Shown one piece after another: positions 56,385-64,000 of a stretch of 64,000 bases of DNA. The position numbers and the translations under genes were made by a program. Under the pieces are notes generated by a model. The model did not search any database, was not told where the DNA came from, and saw only the letters and a list, made by a program, of their open reading frames with translations. Origin of the DNA: Microbacterium sp. MYb45 (lineage in GTDB: Bacteria; Actinomycetota; Actinomycetes; Actinomycetales; Microbacteriaceae); assembly GCF_002979655.1 (NCBI RefSeq), contig NZ_PCPG01000001.1, positions 496,001 to 560,000 on the forward strand. The letters run 5' to 3'. Every line of letters starts with the position of its first letter. The first letter of the stretch is position 1.

Positions 56385-58844
56385 ATGCCCGCCCCGCGCA
56401 CCCTCGACGAGCTCTGCAGCGGGCTGGGGCGGATGCGCGCGGATGCCGGATCCCCCTCGTACGCGGAGATCGCACGGCGCATCGGACGGTTGCGCGGGGG
56501 AGCGGAACCGGCGAAGGTCACGGTCTACGACTGCTTCCGTCCCGGTCGACGACGGGTGGATGATCGGCTCGTCGGAGACATCGTCCGGGCGCTCGGCGGC
56601 GAGGAGACCGAATCGGAACGCTGGAGCGAGACGGCGCGCGTGCTCAACGGCGAGCGATCCGGAGTGCACATCGAGGTGACGCATGCTCCGCGGAACGCTC
56701 CCGGCGCGGAGATCGGTCGAGAAGCGCTGTTGGCCTCGGTGCCTGCGGCGGATGTCCTGGTTCTCACCGGGCTGCCGGGCGCCGGGAAGAGCACCTTCGC
56801 CTCCGCACTGGTCGGCAGGGACTCCGTGCTCACGGTGCAGCTGCGCGAATCCGAGTCGGACCGCCCACGCGCCGACCCCATCGACGTCCTGCGGCGCATG
56901 CTGGGCGCGCTCGGAGTCCGTTCGCTGCCCTACGAGCTGCCCCGCCTGCGCGAGACATTGCAGGTCACCGCGCGCGGTACGACCGTGATCGTGGAAGACG
57001 CGGGTGATGCCCGGCGCCTCGCCGCACTGATCGTCCCCGGGGTGCGGTACGTCGTGACCTCCCGGGTCGACCTCGCCGATCTGGAGCAGCGTGTGCGACC
57101 GCAGACGCTCACCATCGCTCGTGTCATCGTTCCGCCGATGACGGACACCGACGCGCAACGGCTCCTCGCGCATCTCATCACGGTCGAGGGGACGGCGGCG
57201 CCTCTGCCCCACTCGGAGATCGACGTCGGTGCAGACGCGCTCCGGCGCATCGTGGCCGTCGGTGGCGGCCTCCCGCTCGACCTCGTGATGCTCGCGGGCA
57301 TCGTCCGTGAGCACGAGGGCTGGTCGTTCCAGGATCTCGCCTCGCGGTTCGAACACGAGCCGCGTGATGCGCGGATCCGTCCTGTGCTCGAAGCCGCGAC
57401 CCGCTCGTTGTCGCAGAGTGAGGCCGATCTGCTGGCGGACGCTGCGCTGTTGGACAGGGACATCGACGCCGAGGTGCTGCTCGCTGCCGGCGGTCCGTCG
57501 GCGGAAGCCGATCTGCATCGCCTTCATGGTCGCCATCTCGTCGAGCTCCGCGACGGGCACCTGCTGATCCACGCCACGGTCTTCGCATTCGCAGCGGAGC
57601 GATCGCGCTCGCTTCGCCCGTCGTCGGAGCGCCGGGCCTTCGTGCTGAGGGCAGCGGCCGCAGTGGTGGCGCGGATCCGCTCTGACCCCGACTATGCGGC
57701 GCGGGAAGTGGTGACCGTGCTCGCCGTCGCCGCGGCGGCTCGGGAGCACGCTGCCGATTCCGCGGTCGAACAGCTCGCCATCGAGGCGCACCCCGGGCTC
57801 TCCCGGTGGTCGATGTGGAACGAGTCGCTGCGCCTGCATGACCTCGCCGCGCGCGGAGTGGGACTCGACCTCGTGCCGGAGATCGCCCTGGGCGTCGCGC
57901 ATTGCGCCGAGAAGCTGGGGCGTCTGGACGAGGCGCTGATCACGCTGCATCGGGTGCGACGTATCGCGACCGGGGCGTCACTCGCGCGCACCTGGAATCA
58001 GATCGGCAACGTCCAACGATGGATGAGCCACCTCGAAGAGGCGCTGCGATCCTACGAGCTCGCGATCGGTCATGCACGGGCCGCGGGGGCTCGGATCGTG
58101 GAGGGGCGTGCGACCGGCAATCATGCCGACACGCTGCGCATCCTCGCCCGGTACCCGGAGGCGCGCGACCGTTATGCGGTGGCCCTGACGATGGCCGGGG
58201 AGGAGGGCGACGATCTCAACGTCGCGGTCGTCCGCGGCAATCGGCCCCTGCTCCTCCTGGCGATCGGACAGCTCGATGACGCGGCCGCCGAGCTGCAGGG
58301 GCTGCTCGACGAATCGAGCGTCGACTCGCTGCCGTTCGTGCGCAGGACGCTGGCCCTGGTGGCGGAAGCGACGGGGGACGACGTGCTCGCTCGCGAGCTG
58401 TGCGCGACCGCGAGACAGACCCTGCGGACAGCGGGGGAGTTCGCGACATCGGCGGACCTCGACCTGCTGGAGGCACGGCTCGATGGCCGCGCCGGCGACC
58501 TCGTGAGGGCGCGAACCACCGCCGAACGAACGCTGCGCGAGGCGGAACGCGCCGGCTCACCGTTGATCGCGACCGAGGCGGCGAACTCGCTGGCGGAGAT
58601 CCTGGTGCGCGCGGCGACGATCGATGCGACCGCTGCCCACCAGCTGGTCGATGATGCGGAGCGGCATGCCGAGGAAGCGCGCAGCATCGCGGAGGCGACC
58701 GGCGATCGTGCCGAGGTCGCACGCAGCGACGCCGTCCTCTCGTCGATCGCGGCTCTGCGAGGCGATGATGGGTCGGCTGAGGCACTCGCGGCAGCTTCGG
58801 CGCAGCTCTACGCGGAGATCGGTCATCGCCTGCGCAGCGGGTGA
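56385..58844 (+). CDS. STAND NTPase: HTH / NB-ARC / TPR regulator
   Basis: This 819-residue protein has an N-terminal XRE-like helix-turn-helix (about 6-75; SYAEIARRIGRLRG), an NB-ARC P-loop NTPase and a helical repeat C-terminus. Walker A is GLPGAGKST (129-137), Walker B TVIVEDAG (200-207), the sensor Arg is in VVTSRVDL (about 227), and GLPL is at 295-298. From about 510 on, repeats such as LGRLDEALITLHRV, EEALRSYELAIGHARAAGAR and ARYPEARDRYAVALTMAGEE are TPR-like. The domain order is that of ligand-gated transcription activators or immune-type sensors. It faces a two-gene orphan operon and precedes pepN by 50 bases. Trigger and targets are unknown. Confidence 0.83.
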   Translation: MPAPRTLDELCSGLGRMRADAGSPSYAEIARRIGRLRGGAEPAKVTVYDCFRPGRRRVDDRLVGDIVRALGGEETESERWSETARVLNGERSGVHIEVTHAPRNAPGAEIGREALLASVPAADVLVLTGLPGAGKSTFASALVGRDSVLTVQLRESESDRPRADPIDVLRRMLGALGVRSLPYELPRLRETLQVTARGTTVIVEDAGDARRLAALIVPGVRYVVTSRVDLADLEQRVRPQTLTIARVIVPPMTDTDAQRLLAHLITVEGTAAPLPHSEIDVGADALRRIVAVGGGLPLDLVMLAGIVREHEGWSFQDLASRFEHEPRDARIRPVLEAATRSLSQSEADLLADAALLDRDIDAEVLLAAGGPSAEADLHRLHGRHLVELRDGHLLIHATVFAFAAERSRSLRPSSERRAFVLRAAAAVVARIRSDPDYAAREVVTVLAVAAAAREHAADSAVEQLAIEAHPGLSRWSMWNESLRLHDLAARGVGLDLVPEIALGVAHCAEKLGRLDEALITLHRVRRIATGASLARTWNQIGNVQRWMSHLEEALRSYELAIGHARAAGARIVEGRATGNHADTLRILARYPEARDRYAVALTMAGEEGDDLNVAVVRGNRPLLLLAIGQLDDAAAELQGLLDESSVDSLPFVRRTLALVAEATGDDVLARELCATARQTLRTAGEFATSADLDLLEARLDGRAGDLVRARTTAERTLREAERAGSPLIATEAANSLAEILVRAATIDATAAHQLVDDAERHAEEARSIAEATGDRAEVARSDAVLSSIAALRGDDGSAEALAAASAQLYAEIGHRLRSG

Positions 58845-58894
58845 GGCGTGAAGGTGGGGCCGTCTGCGTCCCGTCCGGATGCCAGGATGGAGGG

Positions 58895-61393
58895 ATGGAC
58901 ACCGCCAACCTCACCCGGGAGGAGACCGCCGCGCGATCCGCAGTGGTCACTCTGCACCGCATCCGTGTCGAACTGGATCTGACGGGGGCGCCCGAGCGGG
59001 CGCGCACCGGGTTCTCGACCGTGACGACGCTCGAGTTCGATGCCACGGCGGAGTCGACCTGGCTCGACTTCATCGGCGAAGAGGTGCGCCGTGTCGAGGT
59101 GAACGGCGTCGACCAGGATGTCGTGTGGGACGGAGCACGGATCACGCTCGCCGGCCTTGCCGCCGCCAACGTGGTCCGCGTCGAGGCGGTCGGGGCATAC
59201 AGCCGCTCCGGCGAGGGACTGCACCGCTTCCACGACCCGGCCGACGACGAGACGTACCTGTACACGCAGTACGAACCCGCGGATTCGCGTCGTGTCATGG
59301 CGTGCTTCGAGCAACCCGACATGAAGGCCGAGTACACCTTCGTCGTCGACTCGCCCTCCGAGTGGCAGGTGCTCTCCAACCAGACCGCGGTGCACACCGA
59401 CCTCGGCGTCGGGGTGCAGCGGGTGGAGTTCACCCCGACCCTGCCGATCTCGAGCTACATCACCGCGGTCGCCGCCGGCCCCTACACGCGTGTCGACGGC
59501 GAGTGGTGGCGCGACGAGCAGCAGATCCGCCTCGGCGTCTTCGTCCGCCGGTCGTTGGCGCCCCACCTGGACGCCGACGAGATCCTCGAGGTCACCCGGC
59601 AGGGACTGGACTTCTTCACCGACGCCTTCGCCTACCCGTACCCGTGGGGCAAGTACGACCAGATCTTCGTCCCCGAGTACAACCTCGGTGCGATGGAGAA
59701 CCCCGGTCTCGTGACGTTCACGGAGTCGTATCTCTCCCGCGGCGCGGCGACGGATGCGCAGCGCGCCGCACGGGCGAACACGATCCTGCACGAGATGGCC
59801 CACATGTGGTTCGGCGACCTCGTCACGATGACGTGGTGGGACGACCTGTGGCTCAAGGAGTCGTTCGCCGACTACATGGGTGCGCACGCCTCCGCCGTCG
59901 CCACCCGTTTCCACGACGCCTGGGTCAAGTTCGCCGCGAGCCGCAAGGCCTGGGCGTATCAGCAGGATCAGCTGCCCACCACGCACCCGATCGTGGCGGA
60001 CATCACCGATCTCGAGGCCGCGAAGCTGAACTTCGACGGGATCACCTACGCCAAGGGCGCCGCGGTCCTCAAGCAGCTGGTCGCTTTCGTCGGCGACGAC
60101 GCGTTCTTCGAGGGTGCTCGGCGCTACTTCGCTGCGAATGCGTTCGGGAACACCACGCTCGACGACTTCCTGGTGCAGCTCAGTGCCGTCTCCGGCCGCG
60201 ACATGAGCGACTGGTCGGCGGCATGGCTGCAGACCTCCGGTGTGTCGACGCTGTGGACCGAGACGGATGACGAGGGCCGCAGCGTCCTCGTGCAGACCGA
60301 TCCGCGTCCGCACCGACTGCGCATCGGCCTGTACGAGCGTCGGGATGGGCGCGTCGTCCGGCGCGAGCAGCAGGAACTCGACCTGATCGGCGAGCGGACC
60401 CCGCTGGATCTGCCCGAAGCCGATCTCGTGCTCCTCAACGACGACGACCTCACGTATGCCAAGGCGCGGCTCGACGAGCGGTCGCTGCGCACGGTCGAGG
60501 AGTCGCTGTCGGAGATCGAGGAGCCCCTGGCGCGGGCACTGGTGTGGTCGTCGCTGTGGAACGCCACGAGGGACGGTGAGCTCGATGCGGCGCGGTACGT
60601 GGCGATCGTGCGCACGCACGGCCCCGCCGAGTCCAATATCGGCCTGTTGACGGGTGTCCTCGCGAACGCCGCGTACGCCATCCGGCACTTCGTCGCGGAC
60701 GGCGACCGTGCTGCGGCCCAGCGCAGTTGGACGGGTGCCGCGTGGAGTGCGCTGCAGGCCGCCGATGCCGGCAGCGACGCGCAGCTGTCCTGGGCGCGGG
60801 CGCTCGCGACCGCATCCGCATACGACGACGCGCACCACGAGCAGGTGCGGGCTCTGCTCGACGGCGACGTACCCGCGGGGCTCGTGGTCGACCCCGATCT
60901 GCGCTGGCAGTTGCTGACGGCGCTCGTCACGACGGGGCACGCCGACCTCGCCGACATCAGCGCCGAGCAGGAGCGTGATGACACGGGCAGCGGGCGCACG
61001 GCAGCGCGACGAGCACGGTCATCGCGCCCGGACGCCGCCGTGCGGCGCGAGGCCTGGGAGACCGCCTGGACCGACCTCACGCTGAGCAACGATCACCTCG
61101 ACGCCGAGATCGACGGTTTCCGTGCCGGTGGGCGCCGCGATCTGACCGAGGTCTTCGACGCGGAGTACTTCGCCCGTATCTCGGGAGTCTGGGGTGATCG
61201 CAGCATCGAGATCGCGCGTCGGCTGGTCCTCGGGTTCTTCCCCGCGGCCGATTCGCTGAGTGCCGTCGATGTCTGGATCGCCGAGAACGCGGCGGCGCCC
61301 GCGGCGCTGCGGCGGCTCATCGTCGAGCAGCGCGATCATCTGGAGCGCGATCTCCGGGTGCGCGCCGCGCAGGGCGCCACTTCACGCGGCTAA
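58895..61393 (+). CDS. pepN: aminopeptidase N
   Basis: PepN (832 residues) is an M1 zinc aminopeptidase. Zinc ligands are HEMAH (His 299, His 303) and Glu 322 in WLKESFADY. The substrate motif is NLGAMENPG (about 264-272), and the C-terminal ERAP1-like helical domain is present. The ATG at 58895 lies after GGAGGG, which abuts it, and a CAGGAT hexamer ends 6 bases upstream, so it may also be leaderless. Longer readings overlap the STAND gene's end. Its stop overlaps the convergent GNAT gene by four bases. Confidence 0.95.
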   Translation: MDTANLTREETAARSAVVTLHRIRVELDLTGAPERARTGFSTVTTLEFDATAESTWLDFIGEEVRRVEVNGVDQDVVWDGARITLAGLAAANVVRVEAVGAYSRSGEGLHRFHDPADDETYLYTQYEPADSRRVMACFEQPDMKAEYTFVVDSPSEWQVLSNQTAVHTDLGVGVQRVEFTPTLPISSYITAVAAGPYTRVDGEWWRDEQQIRLGVFVRRSLAPHLDADEILEVTRQGLDFFTDAFAYPYPWGKYDQIFVPEYNLGAMENPGLVTFTESYLSRGAATDAQRAARANTILHEMAHMWFGDLVTMTWWDDLWLKESFADYMGAHASAVATRFHDAWVKFAASRKAWAYQQDQLPTTHPIVADITDLEAAKLNFDGITYAKGAAVLKQLVAFVGDDAFFEGARRYFAANAFGNTTLDDFLVQLSAVSGRDMSDWSAAWLQTSGVSTLWTETDDEGRSVLVQTDPRPHRLRIGLYERRDGRVVRREQQELDLIGERTPLDLPEADLVLLNDDDLTYAKARLDERSLRTVEESLSEIEEPLARALVWSSLWNATRDGELDAARYVAIVRTHGPAESNIGLLTGVLANAAYAIRHFVADGDRAAAQRSWTGAAWSALQAADAGSDAQLSWARALATASAYDDAHHEQVRALLDGDVPAGLVVDPDLRWQLLTALVTTGHADLADISAEQERDDTGSGRTAARRARSSRPDAAVRREAWETAWTDLTLSNDHLDAEIDGFRAGGRRDLTEVFDAEYFARISGVWGDRSIEIARRLVLGFFPAADSLSAVDVWIAENAAAPAALRRLIVEQRDHLERDLRVRAAQGATSRG

Positions 61394-61920
61394 GCGGGAG
61401 CGACCTGCATCCCCATGACCGTGCGCACGATCCACGGGTGCGCACGGTCATCGTCGATGTGAGTCATCCCGAGATTCTCCGCAACGCCGCGTGAGGCGTC
61501 GTTGGCGGGATGGATGATCGCGGTGAGCAGCGTCGGTGCGAACTCCCGAGCGACCAGCTCGACACACGCGCGCGCTGCCTCGGTCGCGTACCCCCGGCGC
61601 TGCATCGACCGGCGCACCTGATAGCCGACCTCCAGCACCGGATCGCCGTTCACGGACTGCCAGGTCAGACCGCAGTCGCCGACGAACTCGCCTTCGCGTG
61701 TCTCGATGATCCACAGCCCGTGGCCGTGCTCCCGATAGCTCTTCTGCATGCGCGCGATCCACTCGGCGCTCTCGGCGCGGCTCTTGGGCGCCGGATAGAA
61801 CGCCATCACCTCCGGGTCGCCGAGCAGGTCGGCCATCAGGTCCAGGTCGTCCTCCGTCATCTCCCGGAAGACGAGTCGCGCGGTCGTCGGAGGGAGGAGG
61901 CGTCGTACCGCGCCGCTCAC
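61390..61920 (-). CDS. GNAT family N-acetyltransferase (RimJ/L type)
   Basis: This 176-residue protein has the RimJ/RimL-like GNAT fold: LVFREMTEDDLDLMADLLGD, VFVG-type strand GEFVGDCGLTW and the acetyl-CoA loop RRSMQRRGYATEAARACVEL. It probably acetylates a protein N-terminus or small amine. The GTG start overlaps the stop of the metallo-beta-lactamase gene (GTGA); a longer frame to 61983 has no family character. It ends antisense to the last codon of pepN. Confidence 0.86.
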   Translation of the reverse strand: MSGAVRRLLPPTTARLVFREMTEDDLDLMADLLGDPEVMAFYPAPKSRAESAEWIARMQKSYREHGHGLWIIETREGEFVGDCGLTWQSVNGDPVLEVGYQVRRSMQRRGYATEAARACVELVAREFAPTLLTAIIHPANDASRGVAENLGMTHIDDDRAHPWIVRTVMGMQVAPA

Positions 61921-62555
61921 AGATCGAGCGATTCGCCGGGCTCCAGAACGAAGAACTCCCCGCCGCCCTGCTCGGTCGCCCACTGCAGCCGCTGGCGGTG
62001 CATGTTCTTCCCGATGACGGAGAGCGTCATGTCGTGGGTGCCGAAGGCGCGACGCGGCGCGACAGCGAGCACATAGTCCATCGCCTCGCCGATCTTCAGC
62101 CAGGGCGCTCCGAGCGGCGCAGCGAGCGTGCCGACGTCGATCCCCTCCGGAACCGCATAGGAATCGCCGGGGTAGTAGAGCTCATCGTTCACCAGTACGC
62201 CGACGTTCTCGACGACGGGCAGCGACGAGTGGATGACCTCGTGCGTGCCGCCGAAGAATCGGAGCGAGAAGTCGCCCACCTCGATGGTGTCCCCGGGGGA
62301 GACGACCGTGATGTCGTATCCCTCCGCCGCACGAGCCACCCCGGACGGCGCGAAGATCGGCGTGCCGGGTGCCCCGCGCAGGAGGCGGTCGAAGTGATCG
62401 GAGGTCCAGTGGTCGGGGTGCTCGTGGGTTATCACGATCCCGATCAGACCGTCGAGATCCACCAGCGGTGCGGTGAAGGAGCCCGGATCGATCAGCAGGG
62501 TCTTCCCGCCGGCATCGAGGCGGAGGGCGGCATGTTCGAACTTGGTGACGCGCAT
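61917..62555 (-). CDS. MBL-fold metal-dependent hydrolase
   Basis: This 212-residue protein has the metallo-beta-lactamase core: FEHAALRLDAGGKTLLIDPG, the metal motif THEHPDH (His-x-His-x-Asp-His, about 54-60), PGDS (about 134) and FGTHD (about 171). It resembles the YtnP/UPF0173-like single-domain hydrolases; the substrate is unknown. ATG at 62555 is chosen as the fold begins there, with GAAGGAG 12 bases upstream, a long spacing; an ATG seven codons up is possible. It is coupled to the GNAT gene. Confidence 0.83.
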   Translation of the reverse strand: MRVTKFEHAALRLDAGGKTLLIDPGSFTAPLVDLDGLIGIVITHEHPDHWTSDHFDRLLRGAPGTPIFAPSGVARAAEGYDITVVSPGDTIEVGDFSLRFFGGTHEVIHSSLPVVENVGVLVNDELYYPGDSYAVPEGIDVGTLAAPLGAPWLKIGEAMDYVLAVAPRRAFGTHDMTLSVIGKNMHRQRLQWATEQGGGEFFVLEPGESLDL

Positions 62556-62704
62556 GAGACGAGTCAACTCCTTCATCCGGCGCACGGCAAACGTATTCTG
62601 CGCGCCACGCCCGGGAGTCAGGTCGGGGCGGCGTCGATTTGGCGGACCGAGAAATGCCATGGCATACTTGAACGGTTGTCGCGCGACGGAAACGTCCGCC
62701 AGAC

Positions 62705-62777
62705 GGCCCCATCGTATAGCGGCCTAGTACGCTGCCCTCTCACGGCGGTAACGCGGGTTCGAATCCCGCTGGGGTCA
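62705..62777 (+). tRNA. tRNA-Glu (CTC)
   Basis: This is a 73-nt cloverleaf. Acceptor GGCCCCA pairs with TGGGGTC (one G-T), the anticodon loop CCTCTCA has CTC, and the T-arm is CGGGTTCGAATCCCG. CCA is not encoded. Confidence 0.97.
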
Positions 62778-62786
62778 CACAACATG

Positions 62787-62817
62787 AGAAAGCCTCCGGT
62801 TCGCCGGAGGCTTTCTT
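62787..62817 (+). terminator. terminator of tRNA-Glu
   Basis: AGAAAGCCTCCGG pairs with CCGGAGGCTTTCT around a 4-base loop. Confidence 0.88.
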
Positions 62818-62854
62818 GCTTTTCGGACAGAACTTTCTTGCTTTCCGGACAGAA
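62811..62854. repeat. 22-bp tandem duplication
   Basis: Two copies of CTTTCTTGCTTT(T/C)CGGACAG + AA lie head to tail (62811-62832 and 62833-62854), differing at one base. The first copy begins inside the tRNA terminator and the second runs into the next one. Confidence 0.85.
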
Positions 62855-62890
62855 GAGGCCGCTTCCGGTTTCCCGGGAGCGGCCTCTTCT
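62851..62890 (-). terminator. terminator of the DUF4349 gene
   Basis: AGAAGAGGCCGCT (62851-62863) is the exact inverse of AGCGGCCTCTTCT (62878-62890). It lies 19 bases after the stop of the minus-strand gene and can act in both directions. Confidence 0.85.
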
Positions 62891-62908
62891 GGATTCGCCG
62901 GACGGAAC

Positions 62909-63994
62909 TCAGGCCTCGTCGGCCCCTGCCTGCTCCGCGCTCGTCGAGGGTGCGGTTCGACGGTTCCGGCGCGCTCGACGGATCAGCCACACGATCAGTA
63001 CGACGACACCGACGACCGCGAGCCAGGGGAGGACGAAGCCCAGAGCGATCACGAGGGCGTTCAGCGAGACGACGAGGCCGTTCCATCCGGCGAGCAGGCC
63101 GTCGGCGAACCCGGCGGGATCGGCGGTGGTGGCCGTCGTCGCTCTGGTGAGTTGTACCTGAAGCGATGACATCGCGACCTGATCCTGCAGGGACTCGAGT
63201 TGCTGCTCATACGACTCGAGCTGCGCCTGTCGGTCGGTCAGCGCGACCTCGGCCTCGATCAGCTCGGAGACGCTTCCCGACTGCGCCATCAGCTCGGTGA
63301 GACGCTCGACGGACGCGCGCGTCGAGTCGACGCGCGCCTGAAGATCGATCGACACCGAGGTCACGTCCTGCTTCGACGTCGACGACGAGAGGACGTCACC
63401 GGTCTCCCCGAGCGCGGCGATCACCTCCGGCAGATCCGTGGAGGGCACGCGGATGCTGATCCAGCCGTACGCCGAGTCGGCGGGAGCCGGTTCGGACGTG
63501 CCGTCGATGGCGACGGACTTCCCGATCTCGGTGCTCTCCACGTAGCCGTCGTGCTCCTCGGCGAGGTTCGCGATCGCCGAAGCGGCGTCCGCGATGCTCT
63601 TCACCTGAACCGTCGCCTGCGCGGTCGCGATGATCTCCCTATCGCCCTCGCTGCTCTCGGCACCGGCGATGGTGGAGTCGGAGATGCTCCCGGGGAGCGA
63701 TTCGGGCGCGGAGTCGGACATCTGATCCGGTGATGACGACGAGGAATCCATCGAGACGCCGCCCGGCATGCTCAGCCCTTCGGCCGTCGACGTTGTGGCG
63801 CCACCGACCGCGCCGAGGATCGGTGGTGTCACGAGGACGCCGACGACGAAGGCCGCGGCGATGCCGCCGCCGGTGAGCCAGCGGCGGCGGCGCTTCCTGG
63901 CGCGCTCGGCCTTCGGATGCGCGGGGGAGCGTTCCGCGGCGATCTCGGTGAACACGGCGGTCTCGATGCGGGCGATGGCGTCGTCCGACAGCAC
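62909..63994 (-). CDS. DUF4349 membrane protein, possibly 5'-truncated by window
   Basis: This protein (at least 361 residues) has an anti-sigma-like cytoplasmic N-terminus (SDDAIARIETAVFTEIAAER), one TM helix (about 40-62), a Ser-rich linker, the DUF4349 domain (about 115-275: a beta-rich part with EEHDGYVESTEIGKS, then a coiled coil DRQAQLESYEQQLESLQDQV), a hydrophobic C-terminal helix pair (about 290-340) and a basic/acidic tail. Function of DUF4349 is unknown. A GTG at 63994 is the last possible start inside the window, but the frame stays open to the edge and the true start is likely just outside. Confidence 0.82.
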   Translation of the reverse strand: MLSDDAIARIETAVFTEIAAERSPAHPKAERARKRRRRWLTGGGIAAAFVVGVLVTPPILGAVGGATTSTAEGLSMPGGVSMDSSSSSPDQMSDSAPESLPGSISDSTIAGAESSEGDREIIATAQATVQVKSIADAASAIANLAEEHDGYVESTEIGKSVAIDGTSEPAPADSAYGWISIRVPSTDLPEVIAALGETGDVLSSSTSKQDVTSVSIDLQARVDSTRASVERLTELMAQSGSVSELIEAEVALTDRQAQLESYEQQLESLQDQVAMSSLQVQLTRATTATTADPAGFADGLLAGWNGLVVSLNALVIALGFVLPWLAVVGVVVLIVWLIRRARRNRRTAPSTSAEQAGADEA

Positions 63995-64000
63995 CGGCAG

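Noticed and set aside
58823..60940. 705-codon open frame on the minus strand
   Set aside because: Antisense to pepN; no recognisable domain.

Overview
The window is a chromosomal segment of a high-GC Gram-positive bacterium. The gene order, the GC-ending codon use, the class of tmRNA, a sortase-type LAXTG surface protein and the many leaderless starts all point to an actinobacterium of the family Microbacteriaceae, most likely Microbacterium or a close relative. I see no transposase, integrase, phage gene or CRISPR array; this is backbone sequence with a few accessory genes.

Region 1 (1-12.7 kb) is the conserved actinobacterial block ftsK-pgsA-cinA-clgR-DUF3046-recA-recX-miaB-miaA, then a RibD/DHFR-like protein, dapF, an RsmC-like methyltransferase, hflX and a SIMPL protein. 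Several genes overlap by 1-4 nt, and recA has an SOS box. Region 2 (12.8-31.5 kb) begins with the tmRNA gene and its terminator. It continues with a Tat-exported protein, a P-type ATPase with an extra C-terminal membrane domain, a lipoprotein, a histidinol-phosphatase-like enzyme, tRNA-Lys and a surface protein with two sortase-type motifs. Then come a YbaK-type deacylase, a MarR/MFS efflux pair, an IclR-controlled CoA-transferase/thiolase cluster, a PLP aminotransferase, another MFS carrier and otsA-otsB for trehalose.

Region 3 (31.5-52.9 kb) holds most of branched-chain amino acid synthesis (ilvD, ilvB, ilvN, ilvC, later leuB and ilvE) plus serA and gltX. Interspersed are a three-domain D-2-hydroxyacid dehydrogenase divergent from its probable GntR-type regulator, with a textbook operator between them, a TetR/MFS drug-efflux pair with an operator, a fumarylacetoacetase-fold enzyme, an MFS carrier, a methyltransferase and small membrane proteins. 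Region 4 (52.9-64 kb) has tRNA-Gln, topoisomerase IB, a divergent module of unknown function (an HTH/NB-ARC/TPR STAND protein facing a two-gene operon), pepN, a GNAT/metallo-beta-lactamase pair, tRNA-Glu and a DUF4349 protein cut by the window edge.

The most distinctive global signal is transcriptional. At least eleven genes carry a TANNNT hexamer ending exactly 6 nt before the start codon, and four more at 7 nt, as expected for leaderless mRNAs. Twice the hexamer reuses the TAG stop codon of the upstream gene. The best candidate for an undescribed system is the STAND module at 54.7-58.8 kb, which has helically phased direct repeats in its control region. No gene-free stretch exceeds 300 bases.
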